NCBI RefSeq assembly: GCF_030362935.1
Contig: NZ_JAUCDY010000008.1
Location: 50,563-114,562, forward strand
DNA length: 64,000 nucleotides
DNA from: Thiopseudomonas acetoxidans
Lineage (GTDB): Bacteria > Pseudomonadota > Gammaproteobacteria > Pseudomonadales > Pseudomonadaceae
Direction of reading: 5' to 3'
Shown in pieces: positions 11,228 through 19,928 of this stretch. The number at the start of each line of letters is the position of its first letter. Positions within the stretch are counted from its first letter, which is position 1. The notes beneath the pieces are model-generated. The model was given only the letters and a program-made list of their open reading frames with translations, made no database searches and was not told the origin of the DNA. A program made the position numbers and the translations under genes.

Positions 11228-12079
11228 ATGCACAGCCGAATTTTGCGCTGCGGTCAGCATAGCCTAGATCTCTCCGTGCCCCATGTGATGGGCATTCTCA
11301 ATGTTACCCCCGACTCTTTTTCAGATGGTGGCTGCTATAACCATTTTGAGCAGGCGCTAACGCGTGCCCGAGAAATGGTGCAAGCGGGTGCCAGTATCAT
11401 TGATATTGGTGGCGAATCTACCCGCCCCGGCGCGCAGACTGTAACTGTTGAGCAAGAGCTTGAGCGTGTAGCTCCTTTGGTTGAAGCCATAACCAAAGAG
11501 CTGGATGTTATTGTCTCTGTTGACACCTCTACACCGCAAGTGATGCGTGAAAGCGCCAAGCTGGGTGCAGGTCTTATCAATGATGTGCGCGCTTTACGTC
11601 GTGAGGGTGCGTTGCCAGCAGCGGTAGCAACAGGTTTGCCAGTGTGCCTTATGCATATGCGTGGCGAGCCGCACAATATGCAAGATGCACCACATTATGA
11701 GGATGTCGCTGCCGAGGTGATTGCCTTGCTGCGCGAACGAATCCAGAGTTGTAATCAAGCCGGTATTTCAAGTGATAAGCTGCTGATTGATCCCGGTTTT
11801 GGTTTTGCGAAAAACCTGTCACATAATCTAGAATTATTTAATCGTTTAACTGAATTGCGACAATTAGAGTTGCCGATGCTGGTAGGGGTGTCACGTAAAA
11901 GCATGATAGGCCAAGTATTGGATAAGCCTGTAACAGAGCGCCTGTATGGCAGCTTGGCTTTAGCAGTGATGGCTTTAGAGCGTGGTGCCAATATTTTACG
12001 CGTGCATGATGTGGCGGCTACTATAGATGCGGTTAAGATGTTTCAAGCAGTACGAACAGCTAAGGAAAGAATACAATGA
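11228..12079 (+). CDS. folP: Dihydropteroate synthase FolP
   Basis: Condenses p-aminobenzoate with hydroxymethyl-dihydropterin pyrophosphate in folate synthesis; it is the sulfonamide target. The ATG at 11228 is chosen because AAGGAA lies just upstream and it gives the normal 283 residues; a longer frame beginning inside ftsH is rejected. Signatures are MGILNVTPDSFSDGG (residues ~22-36), IDIGGESTRPGA, LIDPGFGFAKN and GVSRKSMIG. The stop overlaps the glmM start by 4 bases (ATGA). Confidence 0.97.
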   Translation: MHSRILRCGQHSLDLSVPHVMGILNVTPDSFSDGGCYNHFEQALTRAREMVQAGASIIDIGGESTRPGAQTVTVEQELERVAPLVEAITKELDVIVSVDTSTPQVMRESAKLGAGLINDVRALRREGALPAAVATGLPVCLMHMRGEPHNMQDAPHYEDVAAEVIALLRERIQSCNQAGISSDKLLIDPGFGFAKNLSHNLELFNRLTELRQLELPMLVGVSRKSMIGQVLDKPVTERLYGSLALAVMALERGANILRVHDVAATIDAVKMFQAVRTAKERIQ

Positions 12080-13422
12080 GCAGAAAATATTTTGGTACCG
12101 ATGGAATTCGTGGTCGCGTCGGGGAGCATCCCATTACCCCCGAGTTTATGCTGAAACTTGGCTGGGCTGCCGGTATGGCATTTCGTAAACAAGGGCGCTG
12201 CCGGATTTTAGTAGGTAAAGATACGCGTATTTCCGGTTATATGTTCGAGTCAGCACTGCAGGCGGGTTTATCGGCCGCCGGTGCCGATGTTATGTTGCTG
12301 GGTCCTATGCCTACGCCAGGCATTGCTTACCTGGCACGTACCTTTAAGGCTGAAGCAGGCATCGTTATCAGTGCTTCACATAATCCGCATTATGATAACG
12401 GTATTAAGTTTTTTTCATCCCATGGTAAAAAACTACCCGATGAGCTTGAAGAGATGATCGAAGAACTAATCGAAACGCCCATGCAGGTTGTGGAGTCAGA
12501 GCATCTAGGTAAAGCGTTTCGGGTGAATGATGCCGCAGGTCGTTATATCGAGTTTTGTAAAAGCAGTGTGCCGACGAGCAGTGATTTTTCAGGCTTGAAA
12601 GTGGTAATAGATTGCGCTCACGGTGCCACCTACAAGATTGCTCCTAATGTGTTTAGTGAGCTAGGTGTTGAAGTTATCAGCATTGCCAATCAGCCCGATG
12701 GCGTGAATATCAACCAAGGTGTTGGTGCCACGGATTTGGGTGCTTTGCAAAAGGCAGTGGTCGAGCACAGCGCTGATTTCGGCATTGCTTTTGATGGTGA
12801 TGGTGATCGTGTGCAAATGGTAGACCATACCGGCGTCATTCTTGATGGGGATGATTTGCTGTTTATCATTGCCACAGATGTTCAGGAGCGCGATCGCCTG
12901 CCGGAAGGCACAGGTGTAGTTGGTACCTTAATGAGTAACTACGGTCTGGAGTTGGCATTAAAAGAGCGCGGCATTCCTTTTGTGCGCGCCAAAGTAGGTG
13001 ACCGCTATGTTATGCAAGAGATGCAGGAGCGTAACTGGGTTGTAGGTGGTGAAAGTTCAGGGCATATTCTTTGCACGCAGCATCATACTACCGGTGACGG
13101 AATTATTGCTGCATTGCAGGTTATCTTAGCGTTAAAGCGTCGTGGACAAAGTTTGGCAAAAGAGCGTTTGGCTTGGAAAAAATTGCCACAGACGTTAATC
13201 AATGTGCGTTATGTCAGTGCTGAACAGAATCCCGTTGAACATCCAGATGTGCAAGCAGCCTGTGAGCAGGTGACTAAAGCAATGGCAGGAAGCGGTCGAG
13301 TGCTGTTGCGCAAGTCCGGCACTGAGCCCTTAGTGCGTGTGATGGTTGAAGGGCAGGATGAGGCGCAGGTAATGCGCTATGCACAGCAGCTTGCGCAAGT
13401 GGTAGAGCATGTCTGCCAGTGA
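12076..13422 (+). CDS. glmM: Phosphoglucosamine mutase GlmM
   Basis: Interconverts glucosamine-6-P and glucosamine-1-P for UDP-GlcNAc, hence for peptidoglycan and lipopolysaccharide. It has 448 residues. The phosphoserine loop ISASHNPHYDNG places the active Ser at residue 101. The magnesium loop DGDGDRV is near residue 240, the sugar loop GGESSGH near 324, and the C-terminal phosphate-binding loop RKSGTEPLVRV near 413. Coupled to folP by an ATGA overlap, as in E. coli and Pseudomonas. Confidence 0.98.
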   Translation: MSRKYFGTDGIRGRVGEHPITPEFMLKLGWAAGMAFRKQGRCRILVGKDTRISGYMFESALQAGLSAAGADVMLLGPMPTPGIAYLARTFKAEAGIVISASHNPHYDNGIKFFSSHGKKLPDELEEMIEELIETPMQVVESEHLGKAFRVNDAAGRYIEFCKSSVPTSSDFSGLKVVIDCAHGATYKIAPNVFSELGVEVISIANQPDGVNINQGVGATDLGALQKAVVEHSADFGIAFDGDGDRVQMVDHTGVILDGDDLLFIIATDVQERDRLPEGTGVVGTLMSNYGLELALKERGIPFVRAKVGDRYVMQEMQERNWVVGGESSGHILCTQHHTTGDGIIAALQVILALKRRGQSLAKERLAWKKLPQTLINVRYVSAEQNPVEHPDVQAACEQVTKAMAGSGRVLLRKSGTEPLVRVMVEGQDEAQVMRYAQQLAQVVEHVCQ

Positions 13423-13487
13423 TTTTACTTGCATCGAATGCGCTGCTTGAGTAACATCTGCACCCACTTTAGAACATGAGGTTTTTT

Positions 13488-14243
13488 ATGCGTCGTCCGA
13501 TGGTTGCTGGTAATTGGAAAATGAACGGCACCCTGCAGAGCGTTGCAGATTTGCTAAATGCTTTAAAGGGCGAGAAATTGCCTGAGAACATTGATGTGGC
13601 GGTTTTTCCAAGTTTGCCCCATTTGCAGCTTGCACAGCAGATCGTGCAAGGCTCAAGGATTCAGCTTGGTGCACAAGATTGTGCGGTACAGCTAGAAGAA
13701 GGTGCGCTGACTGGTGAAACATCAGCTATGCAGTTGCGTGATGTAGGCTGCGACTTGGTGTTAGTAGGTCATTCTGAAAGAAGAGAGTTGCAATCTGAAG
13801 ATGATCAGGTAATATGCCGCAAATTTATTGCCGCGCAAGCAGCAGGTCTGACTCCCGTTTTATGTGTGGGTGAGACTCTGGCTCAGCGTGAGCAAGGCCA
13901 AGCAGTAAGCACTGTGGCGGCACAGGTCGATGCAGTAATTGCAGGCGCTGGTGTGCAGGCTTTAGCTGATGCTGTTTTGGCTTATGAGCCAGTTTGGGCG
14001 ATAGGTACAGGCTTAACGGCTACGCCAGAACAAGCGCAAGAAGTGCATGCGGCCTTGCGTGAGCACATAGCAGGCTACGATGCAGAAATAGCCCAACAGC
14101 TAAGAATTTTGTACGGTGGTAGTGTGAAAGCGGCTAATGCAGTAGAGCTTTTTACACAGAAAGATATCGATGGCGGGCTGATTGGCGGCGCCTCACTTAA
14201 AGCAGATGAATTTGGTGCGATCTGTCGCGCCGCAGGTAAATAA
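13488..14243 (+). CDS. tpiA: Triosephosphate isomerase TpiA
   Basis: Interconverts dihydroxyacetone phosphate and glyceraldehyde-3-P in glycolysis and gluconeogenesis. The ATG at 13488 is preferred over the one at 13476 because GAGG (13478-13481) stands 6 bases before it and the protein then begins MRRPMVAGNWKMNG, giving 251 residues. Catalytic elements are Lys in GNWKMN, His in LVGHSERRE, Glu in AYEPVWAIGTG and the phosphate loop LYGGSVK. It lies between glmM and secG, as in pseudomonads. Confidence 0.97.
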   Translation: MRRPMVAGNWKMNGTLQSVADLLNALKGEKLPENIDVAVFPSLPHLQLAQQIVQGSRIQLGAQDCAVQLEEGALTGETSAMQLRDVGCDLVLVGHSERRELQSEDDQVICRKFIAAQAAGLTPVLCVGETLAQREQGQAVSTVAAQVDAVIAGAGVQALADAVLAYEPVWAIGTGLTATPEQAQEVHAALREHIAGYDAEIAQQLRILYGGSVKAANAVELFTQKDIDGGLIGGASLKADEFGAICRAAGK

Positions 14244-14244
14244 A

Positions 14245-14616
14245 ATGCTGGAAACGGTTATAATTATTGGTCACCTTGTAGTTGCTATTGCAATTGTTGG
14301 TTTCGTGCTGATTCAGCAAGGTAAGGGTGCAGAGGCGGGTGCTTCTTTTGGTTCGGGTGCTTCGGCGACTGTATTTGGTGCGCAGGGTACAGGGACATTT
14401 TTTAGCCGTATCACAGCGGTTTTAGCGGTTATCTTTTTTGCGACAAGCTTGGGCTTGGCTTACTATGCAAAACAGCAGGCTAAGGGTTTGGATACCCTCG
14501 GTTTGCCGCCAGCTGTGCAGGAAATATCTAAGGATGCCAAGCTTGGGGGCGAGGCTGCTGAGATTCCTGCGCTAGAAAGAAAAGAGAGTGAAGACAGTAT
14601 TCCGCAGTTGGACTAA
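14245..14616 (+). CDS. secG: Protein translocase subunit SecG
   Basis: Auxiliary subunit of the SecYEG channel. It has 123 residues, with two hydrophobic segments (about residues 4-24 and 53-73) separated by a Gly-rich cytoplasmic loop (GKGAEAGASFGSGAS) and an acidic, flexible tail. ATG at 14245 starts one base after the tpiA stop; an in-frame extension back into tpiA is rejected. A tRNA-Leu gene follows after 7 bases and is probably on the same transcript, the order also seen in E. coli. Confidence 0.95.
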   Translation: MLETVIIIGHLVVAIAIVGFVLIQQGKGAEAGASFGSGASATVFGAQGTGTFFSRITAVLAVIFFATSLGLAYYAKQQAKGLDTLGLPPAVQEISKDAKLGGEAAEIPALERKESEDSIPQLD

Positions 14617-14623
14617 TTGTTTT

Positions 14624-14710
14624 GCCGAGGTGGTGGAATTGGTAGACACGCTACCTTGAGGTGGTAGTGGCCTAAAGGCTGTAGGGGTTCGAGTCCCCTC
14701 CTCGGTACCA
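14624..14710 (+). tRNA. tRNA-Leu (anticodon GAG)
   Basis: 87-base class II tRNA with encoded CCA. The acceptor arms GCCGAGG and CCTCGGT pair. The anticodon stem CTACC/GGTAG closes a 7-base loop TTGAGGT with anticodon GAG at 14658-14660. A long variable arm and the T-arm GGGGTTCGAGTCCCC follow. It reads CUC and CUU leucine codons. It lies 7 bases after secG, as in many gammaproteobacteria. Confidence 0.97.
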
Positions 14711-14718
14711 ATTAAGAC

Positions 14719-14743
14719 AAAGGCCGCTCTAGCGGGCTTTGTT
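14719..14743 (+). terminator. Probable terminator after tRNA-Leu
   Basis: Imperfect stem AAAGGCCGC/GCGGGCTTT (one G-G mismatch) with a short loop, followed by TGTTGTTTG. It would end the glmM-tpiA-secG-tRNA transcript before the promoter at 14750. Confidence 0.5.
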
Positions 14744-14749
14744 GTTTGC

Positions 14750-14778
14750 TTGACTTAGTAAGCGTGCAGAGGTAAAAT
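14750..14778 (+). promoter_or_regulatory. Sigma70 promoter upstream of a short structured transcript and rimP
   Basis: -35 TTGACT (14750-14755), 17-base spacer, -10 TAAAAT (14773-14778). Both hexamers are close to consensus with ideal spacing. Initiation near 14785 would give a transcript that meets an intrinsic terminator ~90 bases later (14849-14875) before reaching rimP. Confidence 0.75.
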
Positions 14779-14784
14779 TTGCGC

Positions 14785-14875
14785 CGACTTTAGAAGTTGG
14801 CTAGCGCGTTTGCAGCCAATCCAGTTGGCACAAAGCTAGATGAATTTTAAAGCCCCTGCATAGGGGCTTTTTGTT
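14785..14875 (+). ncRNA. Candidate small RNA or rimP-operon leader
   Basis: About 90 bases bounded by a good sigma70 promoter and a clear intrinsic terminator. It contains two further hairpins: CCGACTT/AAGTTGG with a TAG loop, and GCCAA/TTGGC. No ORF of note is present. In E. coli the corresponding place ahead of rimP-nusA-infB holds the initiator tRNA gene metY; no tRNA fold is recognisable here. It may be an independent small RNA or an attenuated leader controlling rimP-nusA-infB. Confidence 0.45.
14849..14875 (+). terminator. Intrinsic terminator/attenuator before rimP
   Basis: Perfect 8-bp stem AAAGCCCC/GGGGCTTT with a 6-base TGCATA loop, followed by TTTTTGTT. It lies 81 bases before the rimP start and is separate from the terminator after tRNA-Leu. 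Confidence 0.85.
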
Positions 14876-14955
14876 ACCTCTTAGCTTAGCGTCTTGAAAT
14901 TATGGGCCTAGTGCCCTTTTTTTATTTTTGGTTAATGGCTAGTTGCGGAGGCCGG

Positions 14956-15411
14956 ATGACTAAGCTGCAAAAATTGCAGGATTTGTTGGCACCAATTGTT
15001 GAGGCGTTAGAGTTTCAGTGCTGGGGTATTGAATTTTTATCTCAGGGTCGTCACTCCGTTTTACGCATTTATATTGAGCATGAAGATGGCATTACGGTAG
15101 ACGATTGTGAACTCGTCAGTCGCCAACTTAGCGCGGTATTGGATGTAGAGGACCCAGTGAGTGGTGAGTACACTTTGGAAGTTTCTTCGCCTGGCATGGA
15201 CCGTCCTTTATTTACCCTAGATCAGTTTTCTGCATTTATAGGACAGAACGCAAAAATAAAGCTAAGAGCGCCTATTGAAGAGCGGCGCCACTTTCAAGGA
15301 TTGATACGCGGGATTGAAGAGGATGATGTGGTTATTCAGGTAGACAACTATGAATACCTGTTGCCTTTTGAGTTAATTGAAAAGGCAAATATCGTCCCTA
15401 ATTTTGACTAA
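14956..15411 (+). CDS. rimP: Ribosome maturation factor RimP
   Basis: Needed for 30S subunit maturation. The start ATG at 14956 is chosen because GGAG precedes it by 5-6 bases and the protein then begins MTKLQKLQDLLAPIVEAL like other RimP proteins (151 residues). An in-frame ATG 18 codons upstream would add a hydrophobic tail that does not match the family. Conserved parts include GHSVLRIYI-type and SGEYTLEVSSPGMDRPLFT sequences. First gene of the rimP-nusA-infB-rbfA-truB operon. Confidence 0.96.
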   Translation: MTKLQKLQDLLAPIVEALEFQCWGIEFLSQGRHSVLRIYIEHEDGITVDDCELVSRQLSAVLDVEDPVSGEYTLEVSSPGMDRPLFTLDQFSAFIGQNAKIKLRAPIEERRHFQGLIRGIEEDDVVIQVDNYEYLLPFELIEKANIVPNFD

Positions 15412-15454
15412 TAAAATGGTCTAGCTGTTTAGGCTAAAGCGTGTGAGGCATGCG

Positions 15455-16936
15455 ATGAGTAAAGAAATTTTACTGGTAGTGGAATCGGTTTCTAATGAAA
15501 AGGGCGTACCGCCCGGAGATATATTTCAGGCATTAGAAATTGCATTAGCAACCGCAACCAAAAAGAACTATGAAGATGAAGTTGAACTGCGTGTAGAAAT
15601 CGACAGACAAACCGGCAATTACAAAACCTTTCGTATTTGGCATGTCGTTGATGATGAGCACTTAGATGATCCGGCTTTCCAATATACGCCAGATATGCTG
15701 CCTGAGAAATATCAGGACAAGGTTGTTGGTGATGTGATTGAAGAGGAAGTTGAATCCATAGAATTTGGGCGTATTGCCGCACAAACAGCGAAGCAAGTAA
15801 TTGTACAAAAAGTGCGCGAAGCTGAGCGTGCTCAGATTATTGAGTCTTACCGCAGTAAGCTGGGCGAAATTATCCTAGGTACAGTGAAAAAAGTCTCTCG
15901 TGATAACGTGATTATTGACTTGGGTAATAACGCCGAGGCTGTTTTAGGCCGTGAAGATATCATTCCACGTGAAAATTTTCGCGTTGGTTCACGCGTACGT
16001 GCTTACCTAAAAGAAATACGACAAGATAATCGCGGTTCACAGCTGGTATTATCGCGTACAGCACCTGAAATGATTATGGAGCTATTCCGTATTGAAGTGC
16101 CTGAGATTTCTGAGGGGTTAATTGAGATCATGGCCGCGGCGCGTGACCCAGGTTCGCGTGCGAAAATTGCGGTACGCTCCAAGGATAAGCGTATTGATCC
16201 ACAGGGTGCTTGTATTGGTATGCGTGGTTCTCGTGTGCAAGCGGTTACCACTGAACTAAATGGTGAGCGGGTAGACATAGTTTTGTGGGATGAAAATCCA
16301 GCACAGTTTGTGATCAACGCGATGGCCCCTGCAGATGTGGTTGCCATTATTGTTGATGAAGATGCACACGCGATGGATATTGCTGTGAGTGAGGATGATC
16401 TTGCTAAGGCCATTGGCCGTGGCGGTCAAAACGTACGTTTGGCTTCGCAACTCAGTGGCTGGACGCTTAACGTAATGACGGATACAGATATCCAAGAGCG
16501 TCAACAACAAGAAGCAGGCGATACCCTGCGTATGTTTATTGATGAGTTAGAAGTTGATGAAGACGTAGCACAGGTCTTGGTTGAAGAGGGTTTTACCACC
16601 CTTGATGAAGTTGCTTATGTGCCCATGGAAGAGATGTTGGAAATTGATGGTTTTGATGAAGACATCGTTAAAGAGCTTCGTGCTCGCGCTAAGGACAGGC
16701 TGCTATCGCGTGCAATTGCTACCGAAGAAAAACTAGCGGATAACCAACCGGCGCAAGATTTACTTGATTTGGAAGGTATGACAAAAGAGCTAGCGGTGGA
16801 ATTGGCAGCACGTGGTGTAATGAATCGTGAAGATCTTGCCGAGCAATCCATCGATGAATTGCTTGATATTAGCGGTATGAATGAAGAAAATGCCGGCAAG
16901 TTAATCATGTCCGCCCGCGCCCATTGGTTTGAATAA
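15455..16936 (+). CDS. nusA: Transcription termination/antitermination factor NusA
   Basis: RNA polymerase-associated factor for pausing, termination and antitermination. It has 493 residues from the ATG at 15455, which has GAGG 6 bases upstream (a GTG four codons earlier overlaps that Shine-Dalgarno and is rejected). In order: N-terminal polymerase-binding domain, S1 domain (~135-200), two KH domains (GMRGSRVQAV and AIGRGGQNVRLA), and two acidic C-terminal AR repeats, the gammaproteobacterial form. Confidence 0.98.
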   Translation: MSKEILLVVESVSNEKGVPPGDIFQALEIALATATKKNYEDEVELRVEIDRQTGNYKTFRIWHVVDDEHLDDPAFQYTPDMLPEKYQDKVVGDVIEEEVESIEFGRIAAQTAKQVIVQKVREAERAQIIESYRSKLGEIILGTVKKVSRDNVIIDLGNNAEAVLGREDIIPRENFRVGSRVRAYLKEIRQDNRGSQLVLSRTAPEMIMELFRIEVPEISEGLIEIMAAARDPGSRAKIAVRSKDKRIDPQGACIGMRGSRVQAVTTELNGERVDIVLWDENPAQFVINAMAPADVVAIIVDEDAHAMDIAVSEDDLAKAIGRGGQNVRLASQLSGWTLNVMTDTDIQERQQQEAGDTLRMFIDELEVDEDVAQVLVEEGFTTLDEVAYVPMEEMLEIDGFDEDIVKELRARAKDRLLSRAIATEEKLADNQPAQDLLDLEGMTKELAVELAARGVMNREDLAEQSIDELLDISGMNEENAGKLIMSARAHWFE

Positions 16937-16964
16937 GCACGTTGCGGCTTGAGGAGAGAAGTTC

Positions 16965-19472
16965 ATGACGCAAGTCACAGTTAAAGAGCTGGCTACTACA
17001 GTTGATACCCCAGTTGAGCGGTTACTACAGCAAATGCAAGAAGCTGGGTTGCCCCACACGGATAAGGATCAGACTGTTAGTGATGCCGAGAAACAAAAAT
17101 TATTGGCTTATTTGCAGCACGGTGCTGGAGAGAAGTCCGAGCAGTCTAAAAAAATTACCCTGCAGCGTAAAACGACCACAACAATTCGTGCGCCAGGTAG
17201 CAAAACGATCAGTGTTGAGGTGCGTAAAAAACGCACCTATGTAAAACGCAGCCCGGAAGAACTGGAAGCTGAAAAGCAGAAAGAACTCGAGCAGCAACAA
17301 GCAGCGCAAGCGGCTGCCAGCCCGAAACAAGCTGAAGTAGCGCCTGAAGTGCCTGCGAAAACAGAAACACCTGTGGCCGCTGTAGCAAAAAAAGAAGCTC
17401 AGCCAGAGCCTCAAGCACAAGTTGCCGCCCCACAAGCAGCTGCTGAGCCTACGCCGACGGCAGAGGTGAAGCCGAAGCCGGCTGACGTAGAGCCAGCGGC
17501 TACCAAGCAGCCTGAACGCAAAAAAGAAGAGCCGCCACGTCGTCCTGCCAAACGCGAAGAAGACGAGCGTCGTGATCGTAAACCTGCGCCGCGTATGGCT
17601 AAGCCTAAAATAGCTTTGCGCGATGATGATGAAGACGGACGCACTCGTGGTCGCGGACGTGGTCGCGGTAAGGCCAAGAAACGCAATGAGCATGGTTTCC
17701 ACGCACCAACGGGCCCGCTAGTGCGCGAAGTTCGTGTAGGCGAGACCATTACCGTTGCTGAACTGGCCGCGCAAATGTCGGTTAAAGGCGTTGAGGTGGT
17801 TAAGTTTATGTTTAAACTTGGCTCGCCGGTAACCATTAACCAAGTACTGGACCAAGATACCGCCATTCTGATTGCAGAAGAAATGGGTCATAAGGTTAAG
17901 CGCGTCAGTGATGATGTGCTCGAAGAGCAGCTAGCTCAATCCATCATGCTGGAAGGTGAGGCGATTCAGCGTGCACCTGTAGTAACAGTGATGGGTCACG
18001 TTGACCACGGTAAAACGTCTCTACTTGACTATATTCGTCGCGCCAAAGTGGCAACTGGTGAGGCCGGTGGTATTACCCAGCACATTGGTGCGTATCACGT
18101 TAAAACGGAAGGCGGCATGATCACCTTCTTGGATACCCCGGGTCACGCGGCCTTTACAGCTATGCGTGCACGTGGTGCTAAGGCGACCGATATCGTTATT
18201 CTGGTCGTAGCAGCCGATGACGGCGTGATGCCGCAAACTATTGAAGGTATTCAGCACGCACAGGCTGCGGGCGTACCTATCATTGTAGCGGTCAACAAAA
18301 TTGATAAGCCAGAAGCTGATCCCGATCGCATTAAAAATGACCTCGGTGTCCACGGTGTCATTCCAGAAGAGTGGGGTGGTGATACCCAGTTTGTCCATGT
18401 ATCGGCTAAGCAAGGTACGGGTATTGATGAGCTGCTTGAAGCGGTATTGCTACAGTCTGAAGTATTAGAGCTAACAGCTATTCCAAGCGCCTCAGGTCGT
18501 GGTGTGGTGATTGAGTCGCGCCTAGATAAAGGGCGTGGTCCAGTGGCTTCTGTGTTAGTACAGAACGGTACGCTTCACCAAGGCGATATGGTGTTAGTGG
18601 GTGTTAACTTTGGTCGCGTGCGTGCCATGCTCGATGAGAACGGTAAGCCAATTAAAGAAGCAGGTCCTTCTATTCCTGTAGAGATTCTCGGTCTAGACGG
18701 TACCCCGGAAGCCGGTGATGAAATGACTGTAGTGACGGACGAGCGTAAAGCACGTGAAATTGCACTCTTTCGTCAAGGCAAGTTCCGCGAAGTTAAGTTG
18801 GCGCGTGCCTCTGCAGGCAAGTTAGAAAACATGTTTGAAAACATGGGCCAAGATGAAAAGAAAGTGCTTAACATCGTGGTTAAGGCTGACGTGCGCGGTA
18901 CTTTAGAAGCACTGCAGTCCTCCTTGTCTGAGCTGGGTAACGACGAAGTTGAAGTGTGCATTGTTGCTGGCGGTGTAGGTGGTATTAACGAAAGTGATGC
19001 AAACCTAGCACTGGCTTCAAATGCGGTAATTTTCGGCTTTAACGTTCGTGCTGATGCCGGTGCTCGTAAGATTGTTGAGACCGAAGGTCTTGATATGCGT
19101 TATTACAACATTATTTACGATATTATCGAAGACGTTAAGAAGGCGCTCTCCGGTATGCTTGGCAGTGATGTACGTGAACAAATCGTTGGTATTGCAGAAG
19201 TACGTGACGTGTTCCGCTCACCAAAAATTGGCGCAATTGCCGGTTGTATGGTGACCGAAGGTACCGTCTTGCGTAGCCGTCCAATCCGCGTATTGCGTGA
19301 TGATGTAGTAATCTTTGAGGGCGAGCTGGAGTCCTTGCGCCGCTTTAAAGATGACGTCAGCGAAGTACGTGCCGGTATGGAATGTGGTATCGGAGTGAAG
19401 AGCTATAACGACGTACGTCCAGGCGATAAAATCGAAGTCTTTGAAAAAATCGAAGTCGCTCGTACACTTTAA
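16965..19472 (+). CDS. infB: Translation initiation factor IF-2
   Basis: GTPase that brings fMet-tRNA to the 30S subunit and promotes subunit joining. It has 835 residues: an N-terminal IF2N domain, a long Ala/Glu/Pro/Lys-rich linker (about residues 85-250), a second IF2N domain, then the G domain with G1 GHVDHGKTS at residue 344, G3 DTPGH and G4 NKID, and the C-terminal fMet-tRNA-binding domains. The Shine-Dalgarno GAGGAGAG precedes ATG 16965. Confidence 0.98.
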   Translation: MTQVTVKELATTVDTPVERLLQQMQEAGLPHTDKDQTVSDAEKQKLLAYLQHGAGEKSEQSKKITLQRKTTTTIRAPGSKTISVEVRKKRTYVKRSPEELEAEKQKELEQQQAAQAAASPKQAEVAPEVPAKTETPVAAVAKKEAQPEPQAQVAAPQAAAEPTPTAEVKPKPADVEPAATKQPERKKEEPPRRPAKREEDERRDRKPAPRMAKPKIALRDDDEDGRTRGRGRGRGKAKKRNEHGFHAPTGPLVREVRVGETITVAELAAQMSVKGVEVVKFMFKLGSPVTINQVLDQDTAILIAEEMGHKVKRVSDDVLEEQLAQSIMLEGEAIQRAPVVTVMGHVDHGKTSLLDYIRRAKVATGEAGGITQHIGAYHVKTEGGMITFLDTPGHAAFTAMRARGAKATDIVILVVAADDGVMPQTIEGIQHAQAAGVPIIVAVNKIDKPEADPDRIKNDLGVHGVIPEEWGGDTQFVHVSAKQGTGIDELLEAVLLQSEVLELTAIPSASGRGVVIESRLDKGRGPVASVLVQNGTLHQGDMVLVGVNFGRVRAMLDENGKPIKEAGPSIPVEILGLDGTPEAGDEMTVVTDERKAREIALFRQGKFREVKLARASAGKLENMFENMGQDEKKVLNIVVKADVRGTLEALQSSLSELGNDEVEVCIVAGGVGGINESDANLALASNAVIFGFNVRADAGARKIVETEGLDMRYYNIIYDIIEDVKKALSGMLGSDVREQIVGIAEVRDVFRSPKIGAIAGCMVTEGTVLRSRPIRVLRDDVVIFEGELESLRRFKDDVSEVRAGMECGIGVKSYNDVRPGDKIEVFEKIEVARTL

Positions 19473-19489
19473 GTTACAACCCCAAACCA

Positions 19490-19519
19490 AAACGGCACGT
19501 TCTTTTGAGCGTGCCGTTT
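19490..19519 (+). terminator. Hairpin between infB and rbfA
   Basis: Perfect 10-bp stem AAACGGCACG/CGTGCCGTTT with a 10-base loop, 17 bases after the infB stop. Only three T follow, so it may be a partial terminator or an RNA-stability element dividing the operon rather than a full stop. Confidence 0.55.
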
Positions 19520-19538
19520 GCCGCTTATAGGTAAATCT

Positions 19539-19928
19539 ATGGCAAAGCAATACAGCCGTGCCCAGCGTGTGGGCGATCAGATTCAAAGAGAACTGGCGAT
19601 GCTCATCCCGCGCGAAGTTAAAGACCCGCGCTTAGGTTTTATCACTGTCACAGGTGTGGATGTCAGTCGTGATATGGGGCATGCAAAAGTGTTTATCACC
19701 CTAATGAATAACGACAGCGCAGAAGACATTGAGCAAAACCTAGAGGTGCTGAGCGAAGTGGCGGGTTATTTACGCATGTTGTTGGGTAAATCCATGAAGA
19801 TGCGTAGTGTCCCGCAGCTGCATTTTCGTTATGACGAAAGTATCAGTCGTGGTGCTTATATGTCTGCACTGATTGAAAAGGCTGTCGCCAGCGACCGCAG
19901 TCATGAACCCGCGGGTGGAGACGAGTAA
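19539..19928 (+). CDS. rbfA: Ribosome-binding factor A
   Basis: KH-type protein that assists late 16S rRNA processing and 30S maturation, important in the cold. The ATG at 19539 gives 129 residues beginning MAKQYSRAQRVGDQIQREL; an upstream in-frame TTG lies in the terminator-like hairpin and is rejected. The sequence DPRLGFITVTGVDVSRDMGH is characteristic. truB follows immediately after the stop. Confidence 0.96.
   Translation: MAKQYSRAQRVGDQIQRELAMLIPREVKDPRLGFITVTGVDVSRDMGHAKVFITLMNNDSAEDIEQNLEVLSEVAGYLRMLLGKSMKMRSVPQLHFRYDESISRGAYMSALIEKAVASDRSHEPAGGDE

Noticed and set aside
14779..14848. Initiator tRNA gene (metY position)
   Set aside because: No cloverleaf, CAT anticodon stem-loop, T arm or CCA can be built from this stretch.
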